Below are positions 1 to 10,400 of a DNA stretch of 64,000 bases, in pieces. The position numbers were made by a program, and so were the translations under genes. Under the pieces are notes generated by a model. It saw only the letters and a program-made list of their open reading frames with translations, ran no database searches and was not told where the DNA came from. The number at the start of each line of letters is the position of its first letter. Within the stretch, counting starts at the first letter, position 1. The stretch is from Bacteroidales bacterium (GTDB lineage Bacteria > Bacteroidota > Bacteroidia > Bacteroidales > JAQUTK01): contig JAQUTK010000004.1 in NCBI GenBank assembly GCA_028709785.1, positions 89,096-153,095 of the forward strand. Reading direction: 5' to 3'.

Positions 1-597
1 ACCGGCTACGCAAATTATCTGGATCCGATTGATGAGGATGACAAAACTATAGGAGGTACTTTTTTTACAGATCGTTGTACTTCGCTGCTCAATGTCTATC
101 TGATGGCCCTCTATGGAAAAGACTCCTGGGTTCAACATGTGACAGAGAATCAGATTTTCCTGAACCGGAAACTGATTGAGGAACGCAAACTGGAACTGAA
201 AGAGGTACAAGAAAAAGCCTCCCGATTCCTAATGGATTTCAGTGGGATTCAGAATGTAATTCCGTCTTATAAACTGATTGGTGGCAATGACAGCGAAAGC
301 ATCGAACGCATAAAAAAAGGTTACTACTTTAAATATGCCGGAGATATCTTCTTTGAAGTTCAACCGGGATGGGTCATTGAATCTCCGGACAGCAAACCGC
401 AAACGGTGCGCAAAGATGCATTCAATGTACCTCTTTTCTATTTTGGAGGAGGAATTGTAGCCGAACAGATCTATCGTCCGGTAAGCATTGGAGAAATAGC
501 AACAACTGTCAATCGTATCCTGCGAATCAGATCACCCAACGCGGCTTCTTCCACTCCATCCTATGAATTAAAAATGACGAATACGACAACTAAATAA
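1..597 (+). CDS. Alkaline phosphatase family protein, C-terminal part (5' truncated by window)
   Basis: The frame is open from the first base, so only the last 198 residues are visible. The segment reads like the C-terminal end of Bacteroidota alkaline-phosphatase-superfamily proteins (PafA-like or type I phosphodiesterase-like metallohydrolases): a buried strand PLFYFGGGI followed by ATTVNRILRIRSPNAAS close to the end. Such enzymes are normally exported and hydrolyse phosphate esters with a two-zinc centre, but the metal ligands and nucleophile lie in the missing part, so activity cannot be judged. It ends 11 bases before secA on the same strand, so the two are probably co-transcribed. The family call rests on the tail alone and is moderately secure. 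Confidence 0.6.
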   Translation, partial: TGYANYLDPIDEDDKTIGGTFFTDRCTSLLNVYLMALYGKDSWVQHVTENQIFLNRKLIEERKLELKEVQEKASRFLMDFSGIQNVIPSYKLIGGNDSESIERIKKGYYFKYAGDIFFEVQPGWVIESPDSKPQTVRKDAFNVPLFYFGGGIVAEQIYRPVSIGEIATTVNRILRIRSPNAASSTPSYELKMTNTTTK

Positions 598-608
598 CAA
601 AATAAAGA

Positions 609-3600
609 ATGAGCTTAAACGATATAATAAAGAAACTCTTTGGAAATAAATCGCAACGGGATTTAAAAGAAATACAACCTTTTATTGATAAAATCAAGGA
701 AGTCTATCCGCAGATCGAAGCGTTGGACAACAACGGTCTGAGAGAGCGTGTCACCTTACTGAAAAAAGAGATCAGTGATTATGTGGCATCCGAGGTGAAA
801 GAGAGAGATGATCTGAAGGCCTCTATTGAAGAGATGCCTCTGGAAGACAGAGAGAAGTTATTCGAGCAGATCGATAAACTGGAAAAAGAGATTACAAAGA
901 AACTGGAGATTGCTTTAGATGAAGCGCTTCCGGTTGCTTTTGCAGCCATGAAGGAAACGGCGAAACGATTTACTGAAAACAGTGAAATTGAGGTGTTGGC
1001 CACTGACTTTGACCGTGACCTTGCGGCTAAGAAGGATTTCGTCCGTATTCAAGGAAACTATGCTATCTACAACAATCATTGGATAGCCGGAGGTAATGAC
1101 CAGGTATGGAATATGGTTCACTATGACGTTCAGCTGTTTGGTGGAGTCGTATTACACAAAGGAAAAATCGCTGAAATGGCTACCGGAGAGGGTAAAACAC
1201 TTGTAGCAACCTTACCGGTATTCCTGAATGCTTTGACCGGAAATGGAGTACACATTGTAACAGTCAATGACTATTTGTCCAAACGTGACTCGGAATGGAT
1301 GGGGCCACTGTATCAGTTCCACGGTTTGTCCGTAGACTGTATTGATAAACACCGTCCTAATTCTGAAGAACGTCGACAAGCTTATATGGCCGACATTACA
1401 TTCGGAACCAATAATGAGTTTGGATTTGACTACCTGCGTGATAATATGGCTACTTCACCCGAAGATCTGGTGCAACGCAAACACAATTATGCGATTGTCG
1501 ATGAGGTTGACTCCGTGTTGATTGATGATGCACGTACTCCTTTAATCATTTCGGGTCCCATACCAAAAGGCGAAGAACAACTATTTGATGAATTCTGTCC
1601 AAGAGTAGAGAAGCTTGTCAACGCTCAAAAAGCTCTTACCACCCGCCTGCTGGCAGATGCTAAAACATTGCTGAAAGAAGGTAACAGCAAAGAACAACTG
1701 GAGGAAGGATCACTCCTTCTCTATCGTTCGCACAAAGGTCTGCCAAAGAACAAACCTTTGATCAAGTTTCTCAGCGAAACGGGTATGCGCACAACCATGC
1801 TTAAAACAGAAGAGTTTTACATGCAGGACAATATGCGTGAGATGCATAAAGTAACAGATCCGCTTTACTTTGTGATTGATGAGAAGAACAACTCAATTGA
1901 GATGACAGATAAAGGAAATGATCTGATTTCCGCAGATCTTGGTGATCCAGACTTCTTCGTATTACCGGATATTGGCTCACAACTCTCTGAGTTGGAAAAT
2001 ATGGGATTATCGGAAGAAGAAAAGATTGCCCGGAAAGATGAGTTAATGGCAGAATACAGCATTAAATCTGAACGGGTACACACTGTCAATCAGCTACTGA
2101 AGGCGTATGCCATGTTTGAGAAAGACGATGAATATGTGGTGATTGATAACCAGGTCAAGATCGTCGACGAACAGACCGGCCGTATTATGGAGGGACGTCG
2201 CTATTCAGATGGACTTCACCAGGCGATTGAAGCTAAAGAACGTGTAAAAGTGGAATCTGCCACACAGACTTTCGCAACAATCACTTTGCAGAACTACTTC
2301 CGCATGTATCACAAGCTTTCCGGTATGACCGGTACTGCAGAAACAGAAGCAGGTGAGTTTTGGAATATATACAAATTGGATGTGGTTGTTATCCCTACGA
2401 ACAAACCGGTGACCCGTAATGACATGAACGATCGTGTATATCGTACAGCACGAGAGAAATATGCAGCCGTAATCCAGGAAATTATTGAGATGAACAAGCA
2501 AGGTCGTCCAGTATTGGTGGGTACCACTTCTGTGGAAATATCCGAGTTACTGAGTCGTATGCTTGTCATGAACAAAATTGACCATAATGTCTTGAATGCT
2601 AAACTTCACCAACGCGAGGCGGACATTGTCGCACAAGCAGGAAAAAGTGGTACAGTAACAATTGCTACAAATATGGCGGGACGTGGTACCGACATTAAGC
2701 TGAGTGATGAAGTAAAGGCTGCAGGTGGTTTGGCAATTATTGGTACCGAACGCCATGAATCGCGCCGTGTGGACCGCCAGTTGCGCGGTCGTTCAGGACG
2801 ACAAGGAGATCCGGGATCTTCTGTATTCTTTATCTCTCTGGAAGATAATCTGATGCGCGTATTCGGTTCTGAACGTATTCAATATGTGATGGACAAACTT
2901 GGTTTTAAAGAAGGTGAAGTCATTGAGCACAAAATGATCTCAACATCTATCGAACGCGCACAGAAAAAAGTTGAAGAGAATAACTTTGGAATTCGAAAAA
3001 GACTGCTTGAATATGACGACGTAATGAATGCTCAACGTGAAGTCATCTACACCAAACGCAAGCATGCTTTGATGGGAGAACGTATCGGAACGGACATTGT
3101 GAATATCTTGTATGACGTTTCTACTGACATTGTTCATGAAGCTCTGGAATCCAACAATCTCGAACTCATGAGAGAGGAAGTGATCCGTGTACTCGGTCTG
3201 GAGTTGAAGACTACGAAAGAGGAAATGCAGAATAAGAAAACGGATGCTCTGATTGACGAGCTCTTTGAAACGGCTCTCGAGACCTTTAAACGTAGAATGG
3301 ATCGGATGGCTACAGTCGCTTATCCGGTTATCAAACAAGTATATGAGAACCAAGGTCAGATGTACCAAAACATTCTTATTCCTGTTACAGATGGTAAACG
3401 GATGTACAATATCACATGCAATCTGGAAGCAGCCTATAATACGGAATGTAAAGAGGTAGTCAAATCATTTGAGAAATCAATTCTGCTCCATACCATTGAC
3501 GAACTTTGGAAAGAGCACTTACGTGAACTGGATGAGTTACGTAACTCAGTTCAGAATGCAAGCTACGAACAAAAAGATCCATTATTGATTTACAAGCTTG

Positions 3601-3932
3601 AATCATACGGTCTCTTTAAGAAAATGGTAAACTCCATGAATAAAAAAGCAGCTTCTGTTCTGATGCGTGGACAGATACCTGTACGCGAACCGGAAGAGGT
3701 ACATCAGGCTGCTCCTGAAAAGAAACAGGACTTCAGTAAATACAGAACGTCAAAGGACGAAACGGAACAGCCCAAAAGACAGTTATCTCCAGGACAACGT
3801 CCTCCGCTACCGGGAGAGCATCAGGAAATCAATCATGAGCCGGTACGTGTAGAAAAGAGAGTTGGTAGAAATGATCCATGTCCTTGCGGAAGTGGAAAAA
3901 AATACAAAAACTGTCACGGAAAAGAAGAGTAA
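609..3932 (+). CDS. secA: Protein translocase ATPase SecA
   Basis: SecA is the ATP-driven motor that pushes unfolded preproteins through SecYEG. The protein has 1107 residues, longer than the roughly 900 of E. coli because of insertions typical of Bacteroidota in the first nucleotide-binding domain. Visible motifs are Walker A ([14 protein letters not shown]), the DEAD-type box [22 protein letters not shown], the second motor domain with [10 protein letters not shown] and [16 protein letters not shown], and a C-terminal SEC-C zinc finger ([13 protein letters not shown]) that in other bacteria contacts SecB or ribosomes. A basic, proline-rich linker precedes the zinc finger. It follows the phosphatase gene by 11 bases and ends at a strong terminator. 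Confidence 0.98.
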   Translation: MSLNDIIKKLFGNKSQRDLKEIQPFIDKIKEVYPQIEALDNNGLRERVTLLKKEISDYVASEVKERDDLKASIEEMPLEDREKLFEQIDKLEKEITKKLEIALDEALPVAFAAMKETAKRFTENSEIEVLATDFDRDLAAKKDFVRIQGNYAIYNNHWIAGGNDQVWNMVHYDVQLFGGVVLHKGKIAEMATGEGKTLVATLPVFLNALTGNGVHIVTVNDYLSKRDSEWMGPLYQFHGLSVDCIDKHRPNSEERRQAYMADITFGTNNEFGFDYLRDNMATSPEDLVQRKHNYAIVDEVDSVLIDDARTPLIISGPIPKGEEQLFDEFCPRVEKLVNAQKALTTRLLADAKTLLKEGNSKEQLEEGSLLLYRSHKGLPKNKPLIKFLSETGMRTTMLKTEEFYMQDNMREMHKVTDPLYFVIDEKNNSIEMTDKGNDLISADLGDPDFFVLPDIGSQLSELENMGLSEEEKIARKDELMAEYSIKSERVHTVNQLLKAYAMFEKDDEYVVIDNQVKIVDEQTGRIMEGRRYSDGLHQAIEAKERVKVESATQTFATITLQNYFRMYHKLSGMTGTAETEAGEFWNIYKLDVVVIPTNKPVTRNDMNDRVYRTAREKYAAVIQEIIEMNKQGRPVLVGTTSVEISELLSRMLVMNKIDHNVLNAKLHQREADIVAQAGKSGTVTIATNMAGRGTDIKLSDEVKAAGGLAIIGTERHESRRVDRQLRGRSGRQGDPGSSVFFISLEDNLMRVFGSERIQYVMDKLGFKEGEVIEHKMISTSIERAQKKVEENNFGIRKRLLEYDDVMNAQREVIYTKRKHALMGERIGTDIVNILYDVSTDIVHEALESNNLELMREEVIRVLGLELKTTKEEMQNKKTDALIDELFETALETFKRRMDRMATVAYPVIKQVYENQGQMYQNILIPVTDGKRMYNITCNLEAAYNTECKEVVKSFEKSILLHTIDELWKEHLRELDELRNSVQNASYEQKDPLLIYKLESYGLFKKMVNSMNKKAASVLMRGQIPVREPEEVHQAAPEKKQDFSKYRTSKDETEQPKRQLSPGQRPPLPGEHQEINHEPVRVEKRVGRNDPCPCGSGKKYKNCHGKEE

Positions 3933-3952
3933 GAAATAACTGACAGCTCATA

Positions 3953-3992
3953 AAAACAGGATATTACCGATAAACGGTGATATCCTGTTTTT
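3953..3992 (+). terminator. Rho-independent terminator after secA
   Basis: The arms AAAACAGGATAT and ATATCCTGTTTT form a 12-bp stem, extended inside by ACC/GGT, and the 3' arm runs into T residues. It lies 20 bases after the secA stop. Confidence 0.85.
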
Positions 3993-4011
3993 CAGTTCAA
4001 CACAGAAAGAG

Positions 4012-4497
4012 ATGAAGATACAAAAGACGAATGCAGCACGACTTCTTGAACAAGCAAAGATCCCCTATGAACTGATCCCTTATGAAGTGGATGAAAATGA
4101 TCTGAGTGCTATTCACGTAGCAGAGTCACTGGGTGAGGATATCGACAGGGTATTCAAAACGCTTGTACTCAAAGGAGATAAAACCGGACACTTTGTTTGC
4201 ATCGTTCCCGGGGAAGAAGAGGTGGATCTCAAACTCGCAGCTAAAGTTTCCGGAAACAAAAGTTGTGCGATGATTCCTTTGAAAGAATTGCTACCGACAA
4301 CGGGATACATAAGAGGAGCCTGTTCGCCAATCGGAATGAAGAAGCCTTTTCCTACCTTTATACATGAAAGTTGTAAAAATTATCCGGAGATATTTGTAAG
4401 TGCCGGAGTCAGAGGGCTTCAACTAAAAATTGCTCCCGAAGCTCTGATTAAACAAGTGAAAGCCACTGTCACACTCTTATTTGAGACAAAAGGATGA
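4012..4497 (+). CDS. ybaK: YbaK/EbsC-family aminoacyl-tRNA deacylase
   Basis: 161 residues, the usual size of single-domain YbaK/ProX-type editing proteins. The family hydrolyses mischarged tRNA in trans, classically Cys-tRNA(Pro), in the cytoplasm. Visible features are the N-terminal TNAARLLEQAKIPYELIPYE, the conserved VFKTLVLKGD strand with the family lysine, VDLKLAAKVSGNKSCAMIP, and the GYIRGACSPIGMKKPFPTFI segment that lines the active site in YbaK. It starts 19 bases after the secA terminator and is separated from grpE by its own spacer. The EbsC/YbaK assignment is secure; substrate specificity is taken from the family. Confidence 0.9.
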   Translation: MKIQKTNAARLLEQAKIPYELIPYEVDENDLSAIHVAESLGEDIDRVFKTLVLKGDKTGHFVCIVPGEEEVDLKLAAKVSGNKSCAMIPLKELLPTTGYIRGACSPIGMKKPFPTFIHESCKNYPEIFVSAGVRGLQLKIAPEALIKQVKATVTLLFETKG

Positions 4498-4545
4498 CAT
4501 TCTTGACAGAAAAGAAGTAATATCTTCTGCCAAAAAGAATATCAC

Positions 4546-4567
4546 TGCCAAGCTGGCATTAGATTTG
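4546..4567 (+). promoter_or_regulatory. grpE-dnaJ promoter with overlapping inverted repeat
   Basis: TAGATTTG (4560-4567) matches the Bacteroidota -7 element TAnnTTTG exactly. Directly upstream, TGCCA-AGC-TGGCA (4546-4558) is a perfect inverted repeat placed where a regulator would clash with or assist sigma. A further CTGCCA lies at 4527-4532. No canonical CIRCE element is present. A good AGGAG at 4606-4610 precedes the grpE ATG. Confidence 0.55.
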
Positions 4568-4616
4568 TAAGCATGAAAGCAATGAAACAGTATATATACA
4601 ATTAAAGGAGATATTT

Positions 4617-5186
4617 ATGAATAAGAAAACGACGAATGCTGAGACAGAAGTTAAGGATGTAAAAACTGAACAGCAGGAGCCTGTATTGGATAATCAAACT
4701 ACGCAGGAGGCTGCAGAGACGACAGAATCCGCTAAAGATCCGATCAAAGAGCTAACTGAAAAATACGACGAATTGAATGATACATACCTCCGTTTGAGAG
4801 CTGATTTTGACAACTATCGTAAACGGACACTGAAGGAAAAGGCAGAACTTATCAAGAACGGCGGAGAAACCGCTTTGACATCTTTGTTACCAATAATCGA
4901 CGATTTTGAAAGAGCCATTCAAGTAATGAGTCAGAGTGCTGTTTCACCTGCAGAAATGGACGGTATAAATCTTATTTACTCAAAATTCCAGGCCTATCTG
5001 AAACAGAATAATGTAAAACAAATGGAATGCATTGGAAAGCCTTTTGATGTTGAGTTTCATGAAGCATTGACTGTAGTTCCTGCTCCACAAGAGGAGATGA
5101 AAGGAAAGATCATCGATTGCATCCAGCAAGGATATATCCTGAATGACAAAGTGATCCGTTTCGCAAAAGTGATCGTAGGTGAATAA
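4617..5186 (+). CDS. grpE: Nucleotide exchange factor GrpE
   Basis: GrpE releases ADP from DnaK and so drives the Hsp70 cycle together with DnaJ. The 189-residue protein has an acidic, disordered N-terminus (about 1-45), a coiled coil (KELTEKYDELNDTYLRLRADFDNYRKRTLKEK) typical of the GrpE dimer stalk, and the C-terminal beta domain ending FHEALTVVPAPQEEMKGKIIDCIQQGYILNDKVIRFAKVIVG, the GrpE signature. It is followed 18 bases later by dnaJ, forming a two-gene chaperone operon. DnaK is not in the window. The inverted repeat over the promoter suggests stress regulation. Confidence 0.97.
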   Translation: MNKKTTNAETEVKDVKTEQQEPVLDNQTTQEAAETTESAKDPIKELTEKYDELNDTYLRLRADFDNYRKRTLKEKAELIKNGGETALTSLLPIIDDFERAIQVMSQSAVSPAEMDGINLIYSKFQAYLKQNNVKQMECIGKPFDVEFHEALTVVPAPQEEMKGKIIDCIQQGYILNDKVIRFAKVIVGE

Positions 5187-5204
5187 TTATAGAAGATTCT
5201 GAAG

Positions 5205-6365
5205 ATGGCTACAAAAAGAGATTTTTATGAAGTGCTGGAGATATCCAAGAGCGCTACTGCTGAAGAGATAAAAAAAGCATACAGAAAGAAAGCGATTCAA
5301 TATCATCCGGACAAAAATCCAGGTAACAAAGAAGCTGAAGAGAAATTTAAAGAGGCTGCAGAAGCCTATGAAGTACTGAGTGATCCCGCTAAGAAGGAAA
5401 GATATGACCAGTTTGGCCATGCTGGTGTCGGCACTTCAGCTGCCAGCGGTGGTTCATATGGTGGTGGCATGTCAATGGATGATATCTTCTCTCATTTCGG
5501 AGATATTTTCGGTGGTCACAGTGCATTTAGTGGATTCGGAGGTTTTGGCGGAGGTCGCTCAGGCGGACAGCATGTAAACCGTGGTTCCGATTTACGTGTA
5601 AGGGTGAAACTCGACCTGCAAGAGATAGCAAAAGGTGTTGAGAAGAAAATCAAAGTAAAGAAATATGTAGCCTGCAAACATTGCAACGGTACCGGTGCTG
5701 AACATGGAAGCAGCTACACTACTTGTTCGTCATGCGGTGGTAAAGGTGTAAAAACCCGTATAGTCAATACAATGCTGGGACAGATGCAGACAACTGCTCC
5801 TTGTAGTGCCTGTAACGGAGAAGGTAGAATCATTACGAATAAATGTCAGGAGTGTAATGGTGAAGGTATTGTACGTGATGAAGAAGTGATCACAATCAAT
5901 ATTCCGGCAGGTGTTGCTGAAGGAATGCAGCTCAATGCCAGTGGCAAAGGGAATGCAGCACGTCGTGGTGGCGTAAATGGCGATTTGCTGATAATGATTG
6001 AAGAGGAAGAGCATCCGGAACTGATCCGCGACGAAAACGATCTGGTCTATAATTTGCTCTTAAGCGTTCCTTCTGCCACATTGGGAGGAACTGTAGAAAT
6101 CCCTACCATTGATAGTAAAGTGAAAGTAAAGATTGAGCCAGGTACACAACCCGGTAAGGTATTACGTCTGAAAGGCAAAGGTTTGCCGAGTGTTAATCAC
6201 TACGGAACGGGTGATTTGCTGATCAATATCAGCGTATACATCCCTGAGACATTGAGTCGCGATGAAAAGAAGACAATGGAAACCCTGATGGAATCTTCCA
6301 ATTTCAAACCAAATCAAAGTGTGAAGAAGAAGATATTCTCTCATTTCAAAGAGATGTTTCAATAA
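5205..6365 (+). CDS. dnaJ: Chaperone DnaJ (Hsp40, type I)
   Basis: 386 residues with the full type I architecture: J domain at about 5-70 with the HPD motif (His34-Pro35-Asp36) that triggers DnaK ATP hydrolysis, a Gly/Phe-rich linker at about 75-125 ([24 protein letters not shown]), a zinc-binding domain with four CxxCxGxG repeats ([32 protein letters not shown]), and C-terminal substrate-binding domains. It acts in the cytoplasm with DnaK and with GrpE, whose gene is immediately upstream. It is transcribed from the grpE promoter and closed by a strong terminator. Confidence 0.98.
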   Translation: MATKRDFYEVLEISKSATAEEIKKAYRKKAIQYHPDKNPGNKEAEEKFKEAAEAYEVLSDPAKKERYDQFGHAGVGTSAASGGSYGGGMSMDDIFSHFGDIFGGHSAFSGFGGFGGGRSGGQHVNRGSDLRVRVKLDLQEIAKGVEKKIKVKKYVACKHCNGTGAEHGSSYTTCSSCGGKGVKTRIVNTMLGQMQTTAPCSACNGEGRIITNKCQECNGEGIVRDEEVITINIPAGVAEGMQLNASGKGNAARRGGVNGDLLIMIEEEEHPELIRDENDLVYNLLLSVPSATLGGTVEIPTIDSKVKVKIEPGTQPGKVLRLKGKGLPSVNHYGTGDLLINISVYIPETLSRDEKKTMETLMESSNFKPNQSVKKKIFSHFKEMFQ

Positions 6366-6386
6366 CTCTTTAATCTCATAATACAA

Positions 6387-6424
6387 TAGCCGGTCTTTCT
6401 GCATGAAGGACCGGCTACTTTTTT
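6387..6424 (+). terminator. Terminator after dnaJ
   Basis: TAGCCGGTC and GACCGGCTA pair around a short loop and are followed by CTTTTTTT on the plus strand. It separates the dnaJ operon from the converging oxidoreductase gene. Confidence 0.85.
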
Positions 6425-6446
6425 ACCAAAGGCACAAACTGAATGA

Positions 6447-7454
6447 TCAGTCCGCCGGATAACGTACCCCAAGCTGATGTCGGATCTGGTCAAGAATTTG
6501 CATCGTGATAAGAGAGTTGGCGTGACTATTGATCAGCGATTCTATTCTGCCAGACTGAATCAGATCTATAAACTCTGCCACCTCATAGTAATAGTCCTCT
6601 CCACAATGAGGACGTGTCAACACTCTCTTTTCTCCATTTCGTAAAGAGAGTGTTACCTCTTTGATGATATTGATACGGTCCAGCCAAATCGTTCCATCCT
6701 CCCCCTGAATCTCAGTAGGGAGTGTGGAATCTGAAACTTTAGAAAACAGAATAGTTGCCGTCATATTGTCATAAATAAAAGAGACACTTCCCTGTGCATC
6801 AACACCGGAAGAAAGTTTGAATCCAGTCGCTTGAATGGATTTTGGTGCACCGAAGAGCACCACCATCGGATAAATGGTATATACCCCGATATCCAGCAAA
6901 GCACCATTGGAGAGTACCGGATTAAAAGCATTCAGCACAACACCCTCTTTGAATTTGTCATAACGCGATGAGTACTGACAGTAACAGGAAAAATAGTTGC
7001 GTACTTTTCCGACTGCAGGCAGTGCATCACAAACGGCTGCAAAGTTGGGAGTAAGCGTTGGCTTCATTGCCTCCATAAGCACCACTTTATGCGTAGTTGC
7101 GGTAGCAATCATCTCACGTACTTCACGGGCATTAGAGGCAAAGGCTTTTTCACACAACACATGTTTGCCGTGTTTCATAAAAAGAATGCTTTGCGATGCA
7201 TGTAATGAGTTGGGGGAAGCAATGTAAACGGCATCAATCAGAGGGCTCTCCGCCATCAGTTCCAAAGAAGTATAGGTATGCGGGATCGCATGTCTCGAAG
7301 CAAACCAGTCAGCCTGCGCCTGTGTGCGCGAATAGACGGAGGTTAATACAAAACGAGGATCCAACAGGGCTCCTGCTATGACTTTGTCAGAAATAGTATT
7401 TGTGCCAACAACTCCAAATCGGATTTTCTTGACGGATTTTACAGAATCATTCAT
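6447..7454 (-). CDS. Gfo/Idh/MocA-family NAD(P)-dependent oxidoreductase
   Basis: 335 residues with an N-terminal Rossmann fold (FGVVGTNTISDKVIAGALLDPRF) and a C-terminal Gfo/Idh/MocA alpha/beta domain. The usual EKP dinucleotide-site motif appears as CEKAFASNAREV, that is EKA, and AVYIASPNSLHASQS matches the second family block. There is no signal peptide, so the enzyme is cytoplasmic. The family oxidises or reduces sugars and cyclitols such as inositol, glucose or fucose derivatives. Its ATG overlaps the TGA of the GH95 gene in an ATGA, indicating translational coupling, so a role in handling the sugar released by that enzyme is a reasonable inference. The exact substrate cannot be read from sequence. 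Confidence 0.9.
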   Translation of the reverse strand: MNDSVKSVKKIRFGVVGTNTISDKVIAGALLDPRFVLTSVYSRTQAQADWFASRHAIPHTYTSLELMAESPLIDAVYIASPNSLHASQSILFMKHGKHVLCEKAFASNAREVREMIATATTHKVVLMEAMKPTLTPNFAAVCDALPAVGKVRNYFSCYCQYSSRYDKFKEGVVLNAFNPVLSNGALLDIGVYTIYPMVVLFGAPKSIQATGFKLSSGVDAQGSVSFIYDNMTATILFSKVSDSTLPTEIQGEDGTIWLDRINIIKEVTLSLRNGEKRVLTRPHCGEDYYYEVAEFIDLIQSGRIESLINSHANSLITMQILDQIRHQLGVRYPAD

Positions 7455-10400
7455 CTTACTACTATCTTAGTTGTATAAATTGTTCCATTTGTTCGTTTAA
7501 CAGCCAGCAGGTAGTAACCGGCAGCCAAGGAAGCTGTGCTGAAAGTCGGTTCAAATGATATTAATTGCAGCGAACCGACAATGGATACGATCGATACCTG
7601 ACATATATCTTCTCCGGACACAGTCACAAGATCTCCCTCCTGATGCACCCGAATATCAGACTGTAACAGTTCGGAACGAGCATCCAATAAACCATCATAA
7701 TGAATAAAGTTAAATTCAAAATTGGAAGGTATATCAGACTGAGCACCTTTACTCAGACGATCGACATCAAAATAGAGAGGAGCAACTCCTGCTATTCCAC
7801 CCGTCTGAATCGCATACTTCAACCCATTATAATAGATTGAGAAGGTGTGCATATCCGCATCATACGGAGTCGTTGTCTCTTTGGAGAAAGCTCCTTTCTC
7901 ATTCACATAACAGCTATCTTTCATGCTTGCGAGTTTATAACGATCTCTGTCAGCATCATACGTTAGAATCCATCCCTGTCTCTGATCGGTATCTTCAGCT
8001 TTCAGTGCTCTGAACTTCGGAGGAAGAGTTGAGCCTACGGTATGGTTATTGGTCAGGTACAATCCATCTTTCTCAATGTAATAGTTCCCATCCGCAAGAC
8101 GATTCTTCTCCACGTAAGGTTCCAGGCGGAAATGCTCCAAATCGGTAGTACCTTCATCACCGGAGAGGATAATCGTATGCATTTCCGCTGCTAAGAAAAA
8201 AGAACTTCCCAAGCTTATATCAGAGAAATCAGATGTCGTTGCTCCCGATAAAGTTCCTTTTGATACTCCATCAATGGAAACTCCTACCTTGGAAGTAGCA
8301 GCTTGAGAATGAGCAAATGCAGAGAGTTTATAAAAGGAACTGTCAGCAACAAACACCGTATAACGTGTCCACTCTCCTTGTCTCAAGGAGACGTAATAGT
8401 TATTCAGATAAGGACGGATGTAGATGCCATCATTACGATAGACTCCATCTTCGTTGATCACATCCAGGGCTTTGAAAGCCTCTCCCTCTACTCCATTGTT
8501 ATAGTTTTCAGCTTCAACCAGTCCAACAGTACCCAGAGTAAAAGTATACGTCTTACCGGCTTCAGTTGGAAATTGAATGCGATTTCCGTCTATAATCTTG
8601 ACCGGAATATACTTGTTTTCATCATCTCTCAGTTGGTAATTCGTGATACCCGGATAAGCGAGATCGCACAGTAATCCACCTTCGGAGAGAATAACAATTC
8701 GGGTTGCTTTTAGTGCCTCCCACTCGATGTCAACCTGAAAATCACCAACAGCCCGCAAACCTGTTACAGAACCTTTGGGCCATACAGATGGAAGCGCCGG
8801 AAGAATCTGCAGGATATTCAATTGACTTTGAAGCAGCATTTCAGAGACGCCCGATGTCGCACCAAAGTTACCATCAATCTGGAACGGGGCATGCGCATCC
8901 AGTAGATTCTCATAAATGCCACCGGCAGACTGATCCGTCGTGGTAGTTGTGGAAAGTCTTAATGCCGATTTCAAAATCTTATTTGCATGGTCACCATCCA
9001 GAGCGCGAGCCCATAAGTTGATTTTCCAACCCATCGACCATCCGGTACTGATATCACCACGGGCAGTCAGTGATTTGATGGCCGCATCAAAGATGGTCTT
9101 ATCAATCAACGGAGAGATCTGATTTCCGGGATATAGGCCCATCAAGTGCGAATTATGACGGTGTCCCGGTTCGCCAACAGACCTATCTGAATACTTCCAC
9201 TCACGTAAATACCCTTCGGAATCAATATGCAATCCATTATCCAGATGTGCAAACTTAGCTTTCAGGTCAGTCACGAAAGCAGCATCTTCATTCAGTTCGT
9301 CGCCCAGTACCTCCATAGCCTGAAGCGTGCTGTTGAAGAGATCCCAAACCAACTGCTGCGAATGAGCAGTACCATCCTCTGCGGCAGGTCCGTTTTCGGG
9401 AGAATACTCATTCGGGCAAACCCAGGTACCATCTTTGACTACCCGATCTTGAATCAATCGTTCCAACCAAAAGTCACAGCAACTCTTCATGACCGGATAA
9501 GCCACATTTTTCAGATACGCTTTGTCCATCGTAAAACGGTAATGTTGCCACATGTGCATACAATACCAGGCATTGGCTATGACATAATTGTGCATAAAGC
9601 CACCATGATAACCAAAAATATTATTCTCCGTATAGAGTGTCCAGCCCTTCGTCTGACCAGCATCTTTCGCATTCTGCTTCCACTGTGAATGAATCTGCGA
9701 TTCATTGTAGATATAGTTCAAAAAAGGTTTGTGCAAATCCGAAAGATTGGTTGGTTCGGCTGGCCAATAATTCATCTGCACATTGATATTACTGTGGATA
9801 TCGCAGCTCCAGGGTGGATCATTACGATGATTCCAGATACCTTGCAAATTGGAAGGCTGATCGACACCACGCGAACTGCTGATCATCAGATAACGGCCGT
9901 AGTTAAAATAGAGTTGCTCCAGAAACATGTCCGAATAGGAAATATTATATGTCTTGATCAACTCATCGGTAGGCATCGTGTTTGTCGTACCATCGATCAC
10001 AAACTTCACGCGATCAAACAAACCTTTATAATCGGCAATATGAGCAGATTTCAGATCCTCATAACTCTTAGACAAAGCATTTGCTACCTGTCGATCAACA
10101 CGCGCTGGCAGTCCCGCCGTATTGGATATGTAGTTCATATTTTTTGCATCATAGTTTGTGCCACCACGCAGCACTATCAGCAACGAATTGGCCCCTTCCA
10201 CGTGAATTCCACCCTTCGGATTGACAGTAACTACACCACCATCTGTCTTGATCGCCATACGGGCATAATAGGAAACCAATGCAAGTTTGCCGCTAAAAGT
10301 CGCTCCTTCCGTCGTATAGTTGATTGCGGACGTATGTCCATCAACCAGCTGTAGGTCCGTCGTGATCTTTCCGGCCTCAGAAGCCGTTAAGCGAATAATA

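Noticed and set aside
9689..10354. 221-codon frame on the plus strand opposite the GH95 gene
   Set aside because: It lies wholly inside a clear GH95 catalytic domain on the other strand, has no domain I recognise and no promoter; it is a shadow frame.
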